Assembly (NCBI GenBank): GCA_963738325.1 | Contig: CAVTWD010000009.1 | Coordinates: forward strand, 310,001-374,000 | Length of the DNA: 64,000 nt | Direction: 5' to 3' | From: CAVTWD01 sp963738325 | GTDB lineage: Bacteria > Actinomycetota > Acidimicrobiia > Acidimicrobiales > Ilumatobacteraceae | Shown: positions 1 through 8,961 of the stretch, piece by piece | How positions within the stretch are numbered: position 1 is the stretch's first letter | Layout of the letters: every line of letters starts with the position of its first letter | The notes under the pieces: generated by a model | The model's database searches: none | Told to the model about the DNA's origin: nothing | The model's input: only the letters and a program-made list of their open reading frames with translations | Program-made: the position numbers and the translations under genes

Positions 1-332
1 AGGGCGCGCCGCGCATCGCGACGAGCTCGACGCGGCCGTGGCCGCCTGGGTCGCGGGCGCGTCCACGGGAAGAGGTGCTCGCGGCGTTCGAGGAGGCGCA
101 TGCCGCCATCGCACCCGTGTTGGCGATGGCGGACATCTCCACCGATCCGCATTACCGGGCGCGGGATGCCATCGCCGACGTCGACGGCATCCCGATGCAG
201 GGCTTGATCGCGCGCTTGTCTGCCACGCCGGGGGCGTTGCGTTGGGCCGGCCGTCCTCTCGACGCAGACCGAGCCGGGATCGAGGCCGAGCTCGACCAGG
301 ACAGCGGGGAGCCTCCGGACCGCATCGGCTGA
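1..332 (+). CDS. CoA-transferase family III (CaiB/BaiF), C-terminal part, frameshifted
   Basis: Only the 3' end is in the window. The segment from about 75 encodes FEEAHAAIAPV, ADI..DPHYRARDAI and LIARLSATPG..LRWAGRP, the usual C-terminal signature of family III CoA-transferases, which move CoA between acyl groups. The upstream part (HRDELDAAVAAWVAGAST) continues in a different frame. Removing one G from the GGG at about 68-70 joins the two, so an extra base is the likely cause. The stop is TGA at 330-332. The substrate cannot be inferred. Confidence in the family is good, but the gene is incomplete. Confidence 0.75.
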   Translation, partial: GAPRIATSSTRPWPPGSRARPREEVLAAFEEAHAAIAPVLAMADISTDPHYRARDAIADVDGIPMQGLIARLSATPGALRWAGRPLDADRAGIEAELDQDSGEPPDRIG

Positions 333-360
333 GCGGCTCCCCGCTTGTCGAAGCTGCCGA

Positions 361-670
361 TCAGCCGCCCTCGGCCTTGTCCTTCACGTCGCCGGCGGTG
401 TCGGCCGCCTTGGCCTTCACATCGCTCGCCCGCGCTCGCTGCTGTGTCCTTCACGTCGCTGGCCGCGCTCGCTGCTGCGTCCTTCACATCGCCCGCCGCC
501 GACTCCGCCTCGTCCTTGGCCGTGCCTGCCGCTCCCTTGCTCTTGTCGAAGAGCTCCTCCGCCTTGCCCTTCACGTCACCGGCCACGTCCTTCGTCTTCT
601 CCCAGACGTCGCCGGCAAGGTCCTTAGCTTTCTCGGCCATCTCCTTGGCCTTGTCCATGGCGTTGCTCAT
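361..670 (-). CDS. Small LEA-like amphipathic helix protein, one-base frameshift
   Basis: Repaired, this is a protein of 102 residues made of 11-residue-like repeats rich in Ala, Lys, Asp and Glu (units such as AGDVKDAA, ASDVKDTA, AGDVKDKA), ending in KDKAEGG. Such repeats are typical of LEA- or CsbD-like stress proteins that form amphipathic helices. Start ATG at 670 has a GGAGG ribosome site. The frame is broken by one extra C in CCC at 429-431; without it the reading continues to TGA at 361-363. Left unrepaired it would run on to about 152 with low-complexity Arg-rich sequence. The role in desiccation or osmotic stress is inferred from composition only. Confidence 0.7.
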
Positions 671-884
671 GCGGAACCTCCAAACGGGTTGCGGGGGTGT
701 CGCGCGAGACTACGCGCCGCCCCTGGCGGTCCCGCCCGGGGCTCCGTCGACCAGCGAGGATTCGCCCTCCTCCGTGGTGGGCACCTTTCTGAGCAGCCAG
801 GAGCTTCTGACGCGTCCGAGGCTCCGTCGGGTGATTTCGCAAGGCTTGGCTTACCGAATAGAGTGACCGGGCAAGGAGGACGAC

Positions 885-1497
885 ATGACCAAGACCTACA
901 CGCTCCCCGATCTTCCCTACGACTACAGCGCGCTGGAACCGCACTACTCGGCCAAGATCCTCGAGCTCCACCACGACAAGCACCACGCCGCCTACGTGCA
1001 GGGCGTGAACGACACGATGGAGAAGCTGGCCGAGGCCCGCGACCAAGGCAATTTCGGCTCCATCGTCGGGCTCCAGAAGAACCTGGCCTTCAACCTGTCC
1101 GGTCACGTTCTGCACTCGGTGTTCTGGCAGAACCTCGCCCCCGATGGCGGTGGCAAGCCGGAAGGTGATCTCGCCGCGGCGATCGACGAATACTTCGGCT
1201 CGTTCGGCGCGTTCAAGGCGCAGCTCACGCAGGCTACGACGACCGTGCAAGGCTCCGGCTGGGGGTCGCTCGCGTGGGAGCCCCTCGGAGAACGTCTCTA
1301 CGTCGAGCAGATCTACGACCACCAAGACAATGTCGGCCAGTCCGGCGTGAACCTGCTGGTCTTCGACGCTTGGGAGCACGCGTACTACCTGCAGTACTTC
1401 AACGTGCGCGGGGACTACGTCGAGCGCGTTGTGGAACCTGGTCAACTGGCCCGACGTCGAGCAGCGCTTCGTGCGGGCGCGATCGCAGTCGCTGTAG
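885..1497 (+). CDS. sodA: Superoxide dismutase (Fe/Mn family), one-base frameshift
   Basis: Converts superoxide to hydrogen peroxide and oxygen in the cytoplasm. The metal-binding pattern is present: LELHHDKHHAAYV near residue 25-37, SGHVLHSVFW near residue 70-79, and DAWEHAYYLQY near the end, giving three His and one Asp ligands. GSGWGSLAW is also typical. Start ATG follows AAGGAGG with good spacing. An extra T near 1429-1432 (GCGTTGTGG) shifts the frame; repaired, the tail reads VWNLVNWPDVEQRF..RSQSL and stops at 1495-1497, giving 203 residues, a normal length. Whether iron or manganese is used cannot be told from these motifs. Confidence 0.93.
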
Positions 1498-1526
1498 GAG
1501 CGCTGTTGGTGGCGGCCTCGGCGCCG

Positions 1527-2177
1527 CTAATCCGCCGGGAGCCCCACTGGGCAGCTCACGCCAGTGCCGCCGAGCCCGCAGTAGCCGTTGGGGTTCTTCC
1601 CGAGGTACTGCTGGTGGTAGGGCTCGGCGTAGTAGAACGCGCCGGCCGGAGCAAGCTCGGTCGTGATGTCGCCGTAGCCGGCGGCGTGGAGTCGCGCCTG
1701 GTAGTCAGCGAATGAACGTTCCGCGGCCTCATGCTGCTCCTCGCTCGTCCAGTAGATCGCCGAGCGGTACTGCGTCCCGACATCGTTGCCCTGCCGCATT
1801 CCCTCCGTGGGATCGTGGCTCTCCCAGAAGACCTTCAGGAGGGCGTCGTAGGAGACGACCGACGGGTCGTAGACGACCAGCACGGCCTCGGTGTGACCGG
1901 TCCGGCCACTGCAGACCTCTTCGTAAGTGGGGTTCGGCGTCGAGCCGCCGGCGTAACCGACGGCCGTCGTGTACACGCCGGCGGTCTCCCAGAACTTGCG
2001 TTCCGCCCCCCAGAAGCAGCCCAGCGCGAACACCGCCGTGGCCAGACCCTCCGGCCAACAGGGGGTGAGGGGATGGCCGTTGATGAAGTGCGCCGATGGG
2101 ACCGGCATCTGTTCCTGGCGGCCGGGCAGAACCTCGTGCGGCTCGGGCATGCGGACCTTCGTGCGGTTGAAGAGCAT
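1527..2177 (-). CDS. msrA: Peptide-methionine (S)-S-oxide reductase
   Basis: Repairs oxidised methionine (S-sulfoxide) in proteins using thioredoxin as reductant. The catalytic GCFWGAERKFW motif is near residue 52, followed by VGYAGG, TGHTEAV and the C-terminal region with YCGLGGTGVSCP carrying a possible resolving cysteine. At 216 residues it is close to the long MsrA form. ATG at 2177 is preferred over ATG at 2183 because the AGGAGG ribosome site (2186-2191 on the forward strand) is 8 bases from the first and only 2 from the second. It lies beside sodA (convergent), so the pair looks like a small oxidative-stress locus. Thioredoxin and its reductase are encoded at 42-44 kb. Confidence 0.93.
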   Translation of the reverse strand: MLFNRTKVRMPEPHEVLPGRQEQMPVPSAHFINGHPLTPCWPEGLATAVFALGCFWGAERKFWETAGVYTTAVGYAGGSTPNPTYEEVCSGRTGHTEAVLVVYDPSVVSYDALLKVFWESHDPTEGMRQGNDVGTQYRSAIYWTSEEQHEAAERSFADYQARLHAAGYGDITTELAPAGAFYYAEPYHQQYLGKNPNGYCGLGGTGVSCPVGLPAD

Positions 2178-2179
2178 CG

Positions 2180-2826
2180 TCATCGCCTCCTGGGCTGGCC
2201 AGGGTATCGGCGCCGGGCGCCCCGACGGCTTCTCGCCAGTCCACTGTCCACGGCCCGCCGACGATTGCTGCAGCCCCGTGCGTGCCCCGGCGTGGACGGA
2301 CGCCCGGCGCGACGGCATAGACGCGCTCGAGGCGGCGGGCGCGACCACACCGCACCTCGTAGCTCATGGCCGCCGACAGCGCGGCGACGGGCCGTTCAGA
2401 CGCGACGCCGACCCCGTGGACGTGCAGGCGATGGTGGAGTTCGGCAAGCTTTAGCGGACCCTCCCTCCGTAAGAGAAGCAAACAAGCAGAACGAAGCTCT
2501 GGTCCTCCGATGAACTGCTCGGGCGGGTCGATAGGCGGGAGTGGGAAGGCATCCGGCCCGGGAGGACGTCGCCCCAATGCTTGCTCCCAGGAAGGCCACA
2601 ATCGTTCGACCAGGCCAGTGAGATCCTCGACCAGCCGTCGCCGGGTCGCGGCGAGCTCGATGAGCCGTTCGTCCGTCGCGGCGAGCTGCCGCAGGAGGTC
2701 GTCGAACGCCGCTCGGGCTCGCACCAGCGGGTGGTGCGGGGGCAGATTGGGAGACGTCGCGGTTCGCCGGAGTGGGAGCAAACGGCTGCTGGCGTGCGGG
2801 AATGTGCGGCGAGACGAGGGCAGCAT
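2180..2826 (-). CDS. Hypothetical protein with coiled-coil and helix-turn-helix-like region
   Basis: Family not recognised. Start ATG at 2826 is supported by a strong AAGGAGG ribosome site. The N-terminal half is helical (FDDLLRQLAATDERLIELAATRRRLVEDLTG, read in parts), followed by a segment resembling a winged helix (LLLRREGPLKLAELHHRLHVHG...ERPVAALSAAMSYEVR...RLERVYAVAPG). The frame does not stop before msrA and would run far into it. One missing base near 2290-2330 would end the gene at TGA 2180-2182, overlapping the msrA start, which is the extent given here. The end is therefore uncertain. A DNA-binding role is only a possibility. Confidence 0.5.
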
Positions 2827-3038
2827 CGGAGCCTCCTTTGGATCTGCCTTGGAGGACGCCCTGCCACGTCAATGAGGTGGCCTCGCCGAACCGGCCGGGA
2901 CTCACCCGACCTCACTGCCACCCTACCCCTTCCACCGAGGTCCCCAGGCACTAATCCGAAAATCGAACAGGTTCAGGTAGGCGATGGCAGGCAAGGAACC
3001 CGGCGGACCCGGGTTTGTTGCTGGGGTGTCGAGGGGTG

Positions 3039-4331
3039 TCAGGCTGCGGGTTCCAGTGTGACTTTGTAGCCGAGTGCTTCGAGTTGGCGGATGTGGTTGC
3101 GTTTGGCGCGGTCGGCGCCGATGCGGGTGTCGTAGAAGTGGGGGCCGAGGTCGTGGAAGGAGGCGGTGGGGTCGGCGAGGAGATGCCAGATGCTGACCAG
3201 GGTGGAGCGTCCGACGGCGACGATGGCTTTCTTCTTGCCGCGGCGGCTGGCGATGCGTCGGTAGCGCTCACCGACGAAGGTGTCGGTCGTGGCGGCGGTG
3301 ACGGCAACCTCTCCGAGGGTTCGGGCCAGGTAGGGGTTGCCGTGCCCGGTGCTGCCTCGGCCGTTCTTCTTGCCGGCCGATTCCTTCACCCCCGGCGCGA
3401 ACCGGGCCCAGGACACCAGGTGACCGGCGGTGGGGAAGCGGCTCATGTCGACACCGATCTCGGCGAGGATCGCCGCGGCGGCGGTGGGGCCGATCCCGGG
3501 GATTTCATCGAGCCGGTCGACCGCGGTGGCGAAAGGGACGAGGAGCTCGTCGATCTTGGCTTCCAAGGCGACGACGTCGGCGTTGACCGCGTCGATTCGG
3601 GCCAACATCGTGGCGAGCAGGAAGGCGTGGTGATCGGTGAAGTGACCGCTGAAGGCTTCTTCCAGCAACCCGAGTTTGGCTCGCATCCGGGTGCGGGCGA
3701 ACTGGGCCAGGACCTTCGGGTCCCGTTCCCCGGCGATCAACGCCGCCATCATGTCTCGCCCCGACACCCCGAAGATGTCCGAGGCCACCACCGACAGTTT
3801 GATGCAGGCGTCCTCGAGCAGTTTCTCGACCCGGTTCTTCTCGGCGGTGCGGACGTTGACCAGATCGATCCGGTAGCGGGTCACGTCCCGCAACCGGCGG
3901 ATCGGTGGTGGCGGTACGAAGCTCGGACGGATCATCTGGCGTTCGGCCACGTTGCACAACCACGGCGTCGAGCTTGTCGGTCTTGGGCCGGCCGGGGAGG
4001 TGTTGACTTCTCGGGCGTTGACCAGCCACGTGTCGAACCCGTGAGCCTCCAGGACATAGAAGATCGGCTTCCAGTAGTCCGAGGTCGCCTCCATCACCAC
4101 CCTGGTCACCCCCAACGACCGCAGGTGGTCGGCCATCACCAACAGCGACGGCATCATCGTCGAATATGTCTGGATCTCTTGCAGGGAATATGTCTGGATC
4201 TCTTGCAGGCGGGTGCCCGGCCGGTCGTCGCCGGGTACCCGGACACAACACACCACCTCGGCCTTGCCGATATCCAGCGCCGCGACCCGGGCGATGATCT
4301 CTTCGTTGTCTTCGGCCTCGATCAGCACCAC
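3039..4331 (-). pseudogene. IS110-family transposase, internally damaged
   Basis: An RNase H-like DEDD transposase. The first acidic residue is in ALDIGK (residue 20) and the second in VVMEATSDYW (Glu81). The C-terminal Transposase_20 domain has LDEIPGIGPTAAAAI and GRGSTGHGNPYLAR with the conserved serine. GTG at 4331 is chosen because GGAAGGAG lies just upstream. Two faults appear. A 24-bp tandem duplication (4162-4209) adds eight residues. Near 3950-4005 one base is lost at one point and two more about 45 bp further on, so the block that should read GRPKTDKLDAV, which holds the remaining catalytic aspartates, is read out of frame. As sequenced it should be inactive. IS110 elements usually lack long inverted repeats, and no ends were delimited. 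Confidence 0.85.
4162..4209. repeat. 24-bp tandem duplication inside the IS110 transposase
   Basis: Two perfect adjacent copies of a 24-bp unit beginning GAATATGTCTGG and ending TTGCAGG, at 4162-4185 and 4186-4209. On the coding (minus) strand it encodes LQEIQTYS twice, in frame, between the first and second acidic motifs of the transposase. It may be replication slippage or an assembly artefact. Confidence 0.95.
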
Positions 4332-4642
4332 CGGCTCCTTCCCGCTACATGACAGGTGATGGCGGTAGCCCGCAGGAGCCGCAGGGCCAGAGGTGAATCT
4401 AATCCGCGTGCTCGAAGCAACACTGAAGGGGCCCACAACGCAGCTCCCAGCGCCCGGCTGGACGACGGCCTCTCACGGACCATAGAGCGACGGCGTCGGC
4501 GGGCCACCACCCGGATTTTCAGCGCGGAACGGGCCTCCCGCCAGGAGAAATGTGGCTAGACGAGTGATTCCAAGGGTCCGCGCCTGACGCGGCGAGAGCG
4601 TCCACGATCGGCGTTGCTACTCCGTTCGACCGTGGAGGTCTC

Positions 4643-4784
4643 ATGGACGCCGACCTGGACACCCTCGCGACTGCACTGTACGTCCGTATCGATGACGCGT
4701 TGAAGGATGACCCGAGCTCGGCGCCGTGGCGCCCGGCGGTGGGGATCGAACCGAAACTGACCGACGCCGAGCTGGCGTGCGTGT
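4643..4784 (+). pseudogene. N-terminal fragment of an IS transposase (IS982-like)
   Basis: Encodes MDADLDTLATALYVRIDD...SAPWRPAVGIEPKLTDAELACV, which resembles the start of IS982-type transposases common in Actinobacteria. The similarity ends abruptly near 4784, where the expected continuation (an LAVMQALLGF-like segment) is replaced by a palindromic repeat cluster. The open frame runs on to 4918 but the rest has no transposase character. It is a remnant cut off by another insertion or deletion. The exact IS family is a judgement from memory of such N-termini and needs a search. Confidence 0.55.
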
Positions 4785-4789
4785 TCCGG

Positions 4790-4845
4790 CGATTTCGTAC
4801 ACTGTACGAAATCGATCGGAATGGCTGTACGAAATCGATCGGAAT
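4790..4845. repeat. Palindrome plus direct repeats around TGTACGAAATCG
   Basis: CGATTTCGTACA (4790-4801) and TGTACGAAATCG (4803-4814) form a perfect 12-bp inverted repeat with one central base. A 21-bp unit beginning CTGTACGAAATCG and ending GGAAT occurs at 4802-4822 and again at 4825-4845, so there are three copies of the core, one inverted. It begins where the transposase fragment loses similarity. It could be the terminal repeats of a lost element or a recombinase-binding site. No T-run follows, so it is not a typical terminator. Confidence 0.9.
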
Positions 4846-4953
4846 CCGCATAGTCGAAAAGTCGGACCTGCCCGGCGTTCGCATCGCGATCCACCGTTCA
4901 ACAGGTCCCGGCGCATGAACGCGTCCCGCTCGGCCTGCCACTGGCGGGTCAGG

Positions 4954-5440
4954 TCAGGGCGCTTCGGGACGGCCGCGGCGTCGTGTGACCGCGATCAGCA
5001 GGCCGCCCACACCGAGCAGGGTGACGGCCACAGCGCCGAGGGGAACCGCTCCGCTTACTCCTGTTGGGGGGAGGGTCGGTGCTGCGCTGGTGCTCGTCGT
5101 CGACGGATGCGGGACGCTCCGAATGATCCAGGGCAGGAGATTGAAGGGGTGAATCACCGGCGGCTGGGTGGTGGTCGGAGTCGTCGTGGTCGTCGGCGGC
5201 GTGGTGGTGGTGGTGGTCGGTGCTGTCGTAGTTGCCGAGGTTGTCGTTGACCCTGGCGACGTCGTTGTGGACCCTGCCGAAGTTGTTGTCGTTGCCGAGG
5301 TGGTGGTGGTCGCCTGTGTGGTCGTCGGCGCCAGCGTGGTCGTCGGCGCCAGCGTGGTCGTCGTGGTCGAGGGCAAGGTGATCGGGGGCGGCCCCTCGAT
5401 GGGGAACACCTTGCTCTCGGTGAACCCGGATCCGAGCCGG
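4954..5440 (-). pseudogene. C-terminal part of a Thr-rich LPXTG-type surface protein
   Basis: In one minus-strand frame the region encodes a long Thr-rich linker (TTTTTLAPTTTLAPTTT and similar), then a sorting signal: LPPTG at 5059-5073, a hydrophobic stretch of about 22 residues (AVPLGAVAVTLLGVGGLLIAV) and a basic tail TRRRGRPEAP ending at 4954. That is the normal layout of a sortase substrate anchored to the cell wall. No N-terminal part, signal peptide or start is present: the frame joins the middle of a MalT-like gene near 5430. An 18-bp direct repeat (about 5320-5356) lies within the linker. It is a fragment, not a working gene. Confidence 0.7.
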
Positions 5441-6778
5441 ATCCTCGGCGACGAACTCCTCGGGGAACTGTCCCAACCAAAGGGTCGCGTCTCTCGAGCG
5501 TCCGGCCCGATAGAGCTCCCACACGGGCGTGAGGACGACCCCGAACGCGGCGTCGGTGTCCTCCCCCGCCAGGTAGTGGCGGGCGGCCGCTGGCATGTCC
5601 CCGGCGTCCCGTTCAGCCTCAGCCGCTCGGCGATGAAGCGAGGCGAGGTCATCCGGCCTGCGGAGCTTGAGCTCGTTGGCCACGAGATCCCGGAAGAGCT
5701 GGTGGAAACGAACGGTCTCGTGACGAGGGTCGAGAGGGACGAGCGGGAGTCCGCGCTGCACGAGTCGTCGCAGGAGCGCATCCCCATCGGCGGCGCCGGT
5801 CATGGCGGCGCAGCGCGAGCCATCGATGTCATCCAGCAACGAAAGAACGAGCACCGCGTCGCGTTCGTCGTCCGGGAGGCGGTCGAGAATCTCGCCGACG
5901 ACGTAATCGAACAGCATGCGGTCCGTTCCCAGCACCTCGCGCAGGAACGTCGCGGCATCATCGCGCTCCGCCAAGGAAAGGCCGGCGAACTGCAAGGCAG
6001 CCGCCCAGCCCTCGGTGCGACCGATGAGAAGCTCGGTGTCCTCCTCGCTGAGCACGACCCCCTCGAAGGTGTCCAAGACATCCCTTGCCTCCGCCGCAGT
6101 CAACGCCAGCGTCGGCTGGCGAATCTCGGTCAGCAGCCCACCAACCCGCCAGCGGGCCAGAGGTAGGGCCGGGTCGCTCCGCGAGATCAAGATCGTTCGC
6201 AGCCACGCCGGCGCACGCTCCAAGAAGAACGCCAGCTGGTCCCAGATAGCGTCCTCGACCACCATGTGGACGTCGTCGAGGACCAACACCAGGTCCTCGC
6301 CCTCCTCGCCCAATTCGGCGAGCAGGGTCGAAACGACCTCAAACCCCTCCGGGCCCCACTCGTCGAGCGACAGGATCGTCTCGTCGCCCAGCCCCGGAAC
6401 GGCCGACCCGAGAGCTGCCGCCACGTAGCGCCAGAACCGTTCCGCAGGACGATCGTGAGCATCGATGGTCAACCAGGCCAGCGCCCCCTCGACGCCCGTC
6501 GCCCACTGGGCCACCGCCACCGTCTTCCCGTAACCCGCCGGCGCGACGACGAGAGTGATGCGCTTCCCCCCGCTGAGGAGGGCGTCGATGCGGTCTCGGC
6601 GCCTGACCCGACTCTCCACCACCGGTGGCCGCAACTTCGTCGGCGCCAGGCGGACGATGCTTCGGACGCTCCCAGCTGCCGACACCTGCGACACCGTAGC
6701 GAGAGCACTCATCTCGGCCAGGCGTCGAGTGACCCAAACAGGCGAGACCTCTAACGTTTCCCCGTCGTGCACCGCCAC
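5430..6778 (-). pseudogene. MalT/LuxR-family STAND ATPase regulator, truncated
   Basis: The N-terminal part is a clear MalT-type regulator: APTKLRPP...RVRRRDRI, Walker A APAGYGKTVAVAQWA, LVLVLDDVHMV (Walker B), LISRSDPALPLARWR, EGWAAALQ and RFHQLFRDLVANEL, followed by LHRRAAEAERDAGD and ARIRVHR. Around residue 450 the family sequence stops and the reading frame runs into the Thr-rich surface-protein tail in another frame. The C-terminal TPR region and the LuxR helix-turn-helix that should bind DNA are absent. It could start at GTG 6778 or ATG 6712; neither has a strong ribosome site. As it stands it cannot act as a transcription activator. Confidence 0.8.
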
Positions 6779-6899
6779 GAGACGACCGTGGACCCCACAC
6801 TCCTGGGCCGATCGATCAAACCCACAGCAGCCGCCTCGTTATCGGCGTCCGTCGTGATCAGGGTTGTCCCACCATCCGACGACACCTCGCAGTCGCTGA

Positions 6900-7262
6900 G
6901 ACAACGTTCACCAGCCGGTAGGCGGTACCGCGGAGCCGGAGTTCAGCCTGCAGCGCTTCTCTCCTCATGACTTCGCCAACCCCTTCGACGCCAGCGCGGC
7001 CGCCTCCGGCACCAGCGCCACGGCGACCAGCGCCCCGGTCACCACCACGTCCGCCAAGGAGTTGCTCTTCGGGGCGGGCATGACGACCAACGTCTTCACG
7101 GGACCGGCGGCCAACTACACCGCCCGGATCATCACGCCCATCGATGCGCACATCGTCGTCGACCGGATGGTGACCGCCAACGGTACCTACGCCGCAGGAG
7201 CCGTCCAGAGCTCGACCGCGGCGTGGCTCATGCAGGTCGTGGCCTTCCGGGCCGCGACCTGA
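6900..7262 (+). pseudogene. 3' fragment of a secreted repeat or lectin-like protein
   Basis: The frame is open from 6900 but has no convincing start. From about 6981 it encodes PFDASAAASGTSATATSAPVTTTSAKELLFGAGM...GPAANYTARIITPIDAHI...WLMQVVAFRAA, a Gly/Ser/Thr-rich beta-type domain of the sort often found at the C-terminus of secreted actinobacterial proteins. The upstream part (about 6900-6975) does not continue the domain. This is another truncated gene in the rearranged block between 2.9 and 7.3 kb. An internal TTG at 7062 would give only 66 residues. Confidence 0.55.
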
Positions 7263-7407
7263 GGCCCGGCGAAGGCCAACGCGGCGGCCGCGTCTCGGGA
7301 CCGGGACGCGGCGTCGCGCGCGCTCACCGTCCATCCGCGCCGACCCGCGGCGCTGGTCTTCAGGCTCAGGGCCGCATCCCTCGACCCGCGTGGAGGAAGT
7401 GACGGCG

Positions 7408-8283
7408 ATGGCCTCGAGGCTCCAGACCATCGCCCGCCGGGCTCAGACCGAGATGCTCGCCGTCGGCGATTCCTGGCGCTCGCGACACGCTCCCGAGTTC
7501 TCAAACCTGGTGTCGCAGGCGGCCAGCGCGGCCCAGGTCCGCGATCCGCGGTTCGCGTACTGGACCGACGTCCTGCACCACCCGGTGATGTTCCACCGCA
7601 AGCTGTGGGAGTGGTGCTATGCGCTCCAGGCGATCGACCAGACCGGCCACCTCCATCACGGCACTCGCGCCTTGGGCTTCGGAGTGGGCACCGAGCCGCT
7701 GCCCGCGGTGCTCGCCGCTCGCGGGGTCGAGGTGCTCGCCACCGACCAGCCGTCCGAAGGCGCGGGGGACTGGGCCGTCACGCAGCAACATGCGGCATCG
7801 CTCGACGCGTTGGTACGCGAGGACATCTGCGCTCGCGAGAAGTTCCTCGAACGGGTGCGCTTCCAGGCCGTCGACATGCGGTCCATCCCGGCCGACCTTC
7901 GCGGCTTCGACGTGTTGTGGTCGTCCTGCTGCTTCGAGCACCTCGGCTCGCCGCAGGCGGGGTTCGACTACGTGCTCGCGGGCATGGATTGCCTCCGCCC
8001 CGGCGGGCTGGCCGTGCACACCACCGAGTTCGACGTGCGCAACTCGCGCCGCGTCGTCGACCTGGGCTCCGTCGTGCTGTACCGCCGGCGTGACCTGGCT
8101 TCTCTGGCGAAGGACCTCCGCCAACGGGGCCACCGGCTCCGCTGCAACTTCTATCTCGGGCGCGAGCATCCCGAAGACCAACACGTCGACCAGGAGCCGT
8201 ACACCGACATCCACCTGCGGCTGGAGCTCGGCCCTACCGTGGCGACGTCGTTCGGGATCATCATCGAAAAGGGCGAGCGCTAG
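7408..8283 (+). CDS. SAM-dependent methyltransferase-like protein
   Basis: A class I methyltransferase fold is indicated by ALGFGVGTEPLPAVLAARGVEVLATDQP (motif I and the acidic end of strand 2), FQAVDMRSIP, FDVLWSSCCFEHLG and MDCLRPGGLAVHTTEF (motif for the SAM-domain core). The protein has 291 residues if ATG 7408 is used. This start is preferred to GTG 7390 because GGAGGAAG lies 11 bases before it. The substrate is unknown; similar proteins often modify glycans or lipids, but nothing nearby decides this. It is isolated between debris upstream and a stress gene downstream. Confidence 0.8.
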   Translation: MASRLQTIARRAQTEMLAVGDSWRSRHAPEFSNLVSQAASAAQVRDPRFAYWTDVLHHPVMFHRKLWEWCYALQAIDQTGHLHHGTRALGFGVGTEPLPAVLAARGVEVLATDQPSEGAGDWAVTQQHAASLDALVREDICAREKFLERVRFQAVDMRSIPADLRGFDVLWSSCCFEHLGSPQAGFDYVLAGMDCLRPGGLAVHTTEFDVRNSRRVVDLGSVVLYRRRDLASLAKDLRQRGHRLRCNFYLGREHPEDQHVDQEPYTDIHLRLELGPTVATSFGIIIEKGER

Positions 8284-8456
8284 CAGTCCTCCCCGCCCGA
8301 CCGGCTGGGCGACCCTGTTTGGGAGGGGCCATGGCGGTGGTACTCACCATCCGTCGAGCGCGCCGACGGATCCCACGAAGCTCCGACACGCTGGCCGCGG
8401 GCGGACTGACGTCCCAGGCCGAGCAAGCGAGTCGGTTTCAACCCAAGGAGTCCCCC

Positions 8457-8711
8457 TTGACCAACCAACCCCATGACAAGAGCGGCGACGAGGCCGGAGT
8501 GGCCGGAGTCGTCGAAGACGTGAAGGGCAAGGCGAAGGAGGCCGTTGGCAAGCTGACCGGCGACTCCTCGCTGCGTGACGAAGGGCGCGCCCAGCAGGAC
8601 AAAGCCGAAGCCGAGCGAGACGTGGCCAAGCAGGAGGCCCGCGCCGATGCGAAGCGGGCCGAGGCCGACGCTCGTGAGGCCGAACAGCGGGCCCGGCAGA
8701 AGGAGAGCTGA
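8457..8711 (+). CDS. CsbD family stress-response protein
   Basis: Encodes 84 residues. The N-terminal half has the CsbD core VVEDVKGKAKEAVGKLTGD..LRDEGRAQQDKAE; the C-terminal half is an Ala/Glu/Lys/Arg-rich helix (AKQEARADAKRAEADAREAEQRARQ). Start TTG at 8457 is set by AAGGAG six bases upstream, and the longer upstream frame has no CsbD character. CsbD proteins are small hydrophilic proteins induced by general stress in many bacteria, with no known biochemical activity. It is followed after 3 bases by a tiny membrane protein, probably on the same transcript. Confidence 0.85.
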   Translation: MTNQPHDKSGDEAGVAGVVEDVKGKAKEAVGKLTGDSSLRDEGRAQQDKAEAERDVAKQEARADAKRAEADAREAEQRARQKES

Positions 8712-8714
8712 GCC

Positions 8715-8858
8715 GTGGCCACGATCTTGTGGATCGTCGCCGTCCTGCTGGTGATCGCCGGGATCGTCGCCATCTTTCAGGGGCAGCTGCTCCTGGGCGT
8801 GGTGATCATCATCGTGGGGTTGCTGATCGGACCAGGCGGCGTCAGCGTCTTCACCTGA
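8715..8858 (+). CDS. Small membrane protein with GPGG C-terminal motif (47 residues)
   Basis: GTG at 8715 starts 3 bases after the CsbD stop. The protein is almost wholly hydrophobic: ATILWIVAVLLVIAGIVAIF, then QGQLLLGVVIIIVGLLI, then GPGGVSVFT. This gives two short membrane segments and a glycine-rich turn near the end. Similar tiny proteins are widespread in Actinobacteria and unassigned. The GGAG within the end of the CsbD gene can serve as ribosome site, implying coupling. Confidence 0.75.
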   Translation: MATILWIVAVLLVIAGIVAIFQGQLLLGVVIIIVGLLIGPGGVSVFT

Positions 8859-8921
8859 CGATCGGGGGCGAAGGAGGCTGTCTGCCTTCGCTCCTCCAAG
8901 GCGGCGGCCGAGCCGTCGATC

Positions 8922-8957
8922 AAGAAGGGCGGCGGGGTCAGTCCCGCCGCCCTTCTT
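8922..8957 (+). terminator. Strong hairpin terminator
   Basis: AAGAAGGGCGGCGGG (8922-8936) and its perfect reverse complement (8943-8957) enclose a 6-base loop. The stem is 15 bp, GC-rich, with A/T ends, so it can act in both directions. It ends the CsbD/small-membrane-protein transcript and, on the other strand, the Pro-rich gene that stops at 8962. Confidence 0.85.
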
Positions 8958-8961
8958 CGCG

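Noticed and set aside
4332..4642. Coding capacity between the IS110 transposase and the IS fragment
   Set aside because: About 310 bp with only short Arg-rich frames; nothing supportable is seen.
5160..5400. Repeated GTGGTGGTCG-type units considered as a CRISPR or minisatellite array
   Set aside because: They are codon repeats of a Thr-rich linker on the other strand; no uniform repeat-spacer pattern exists.
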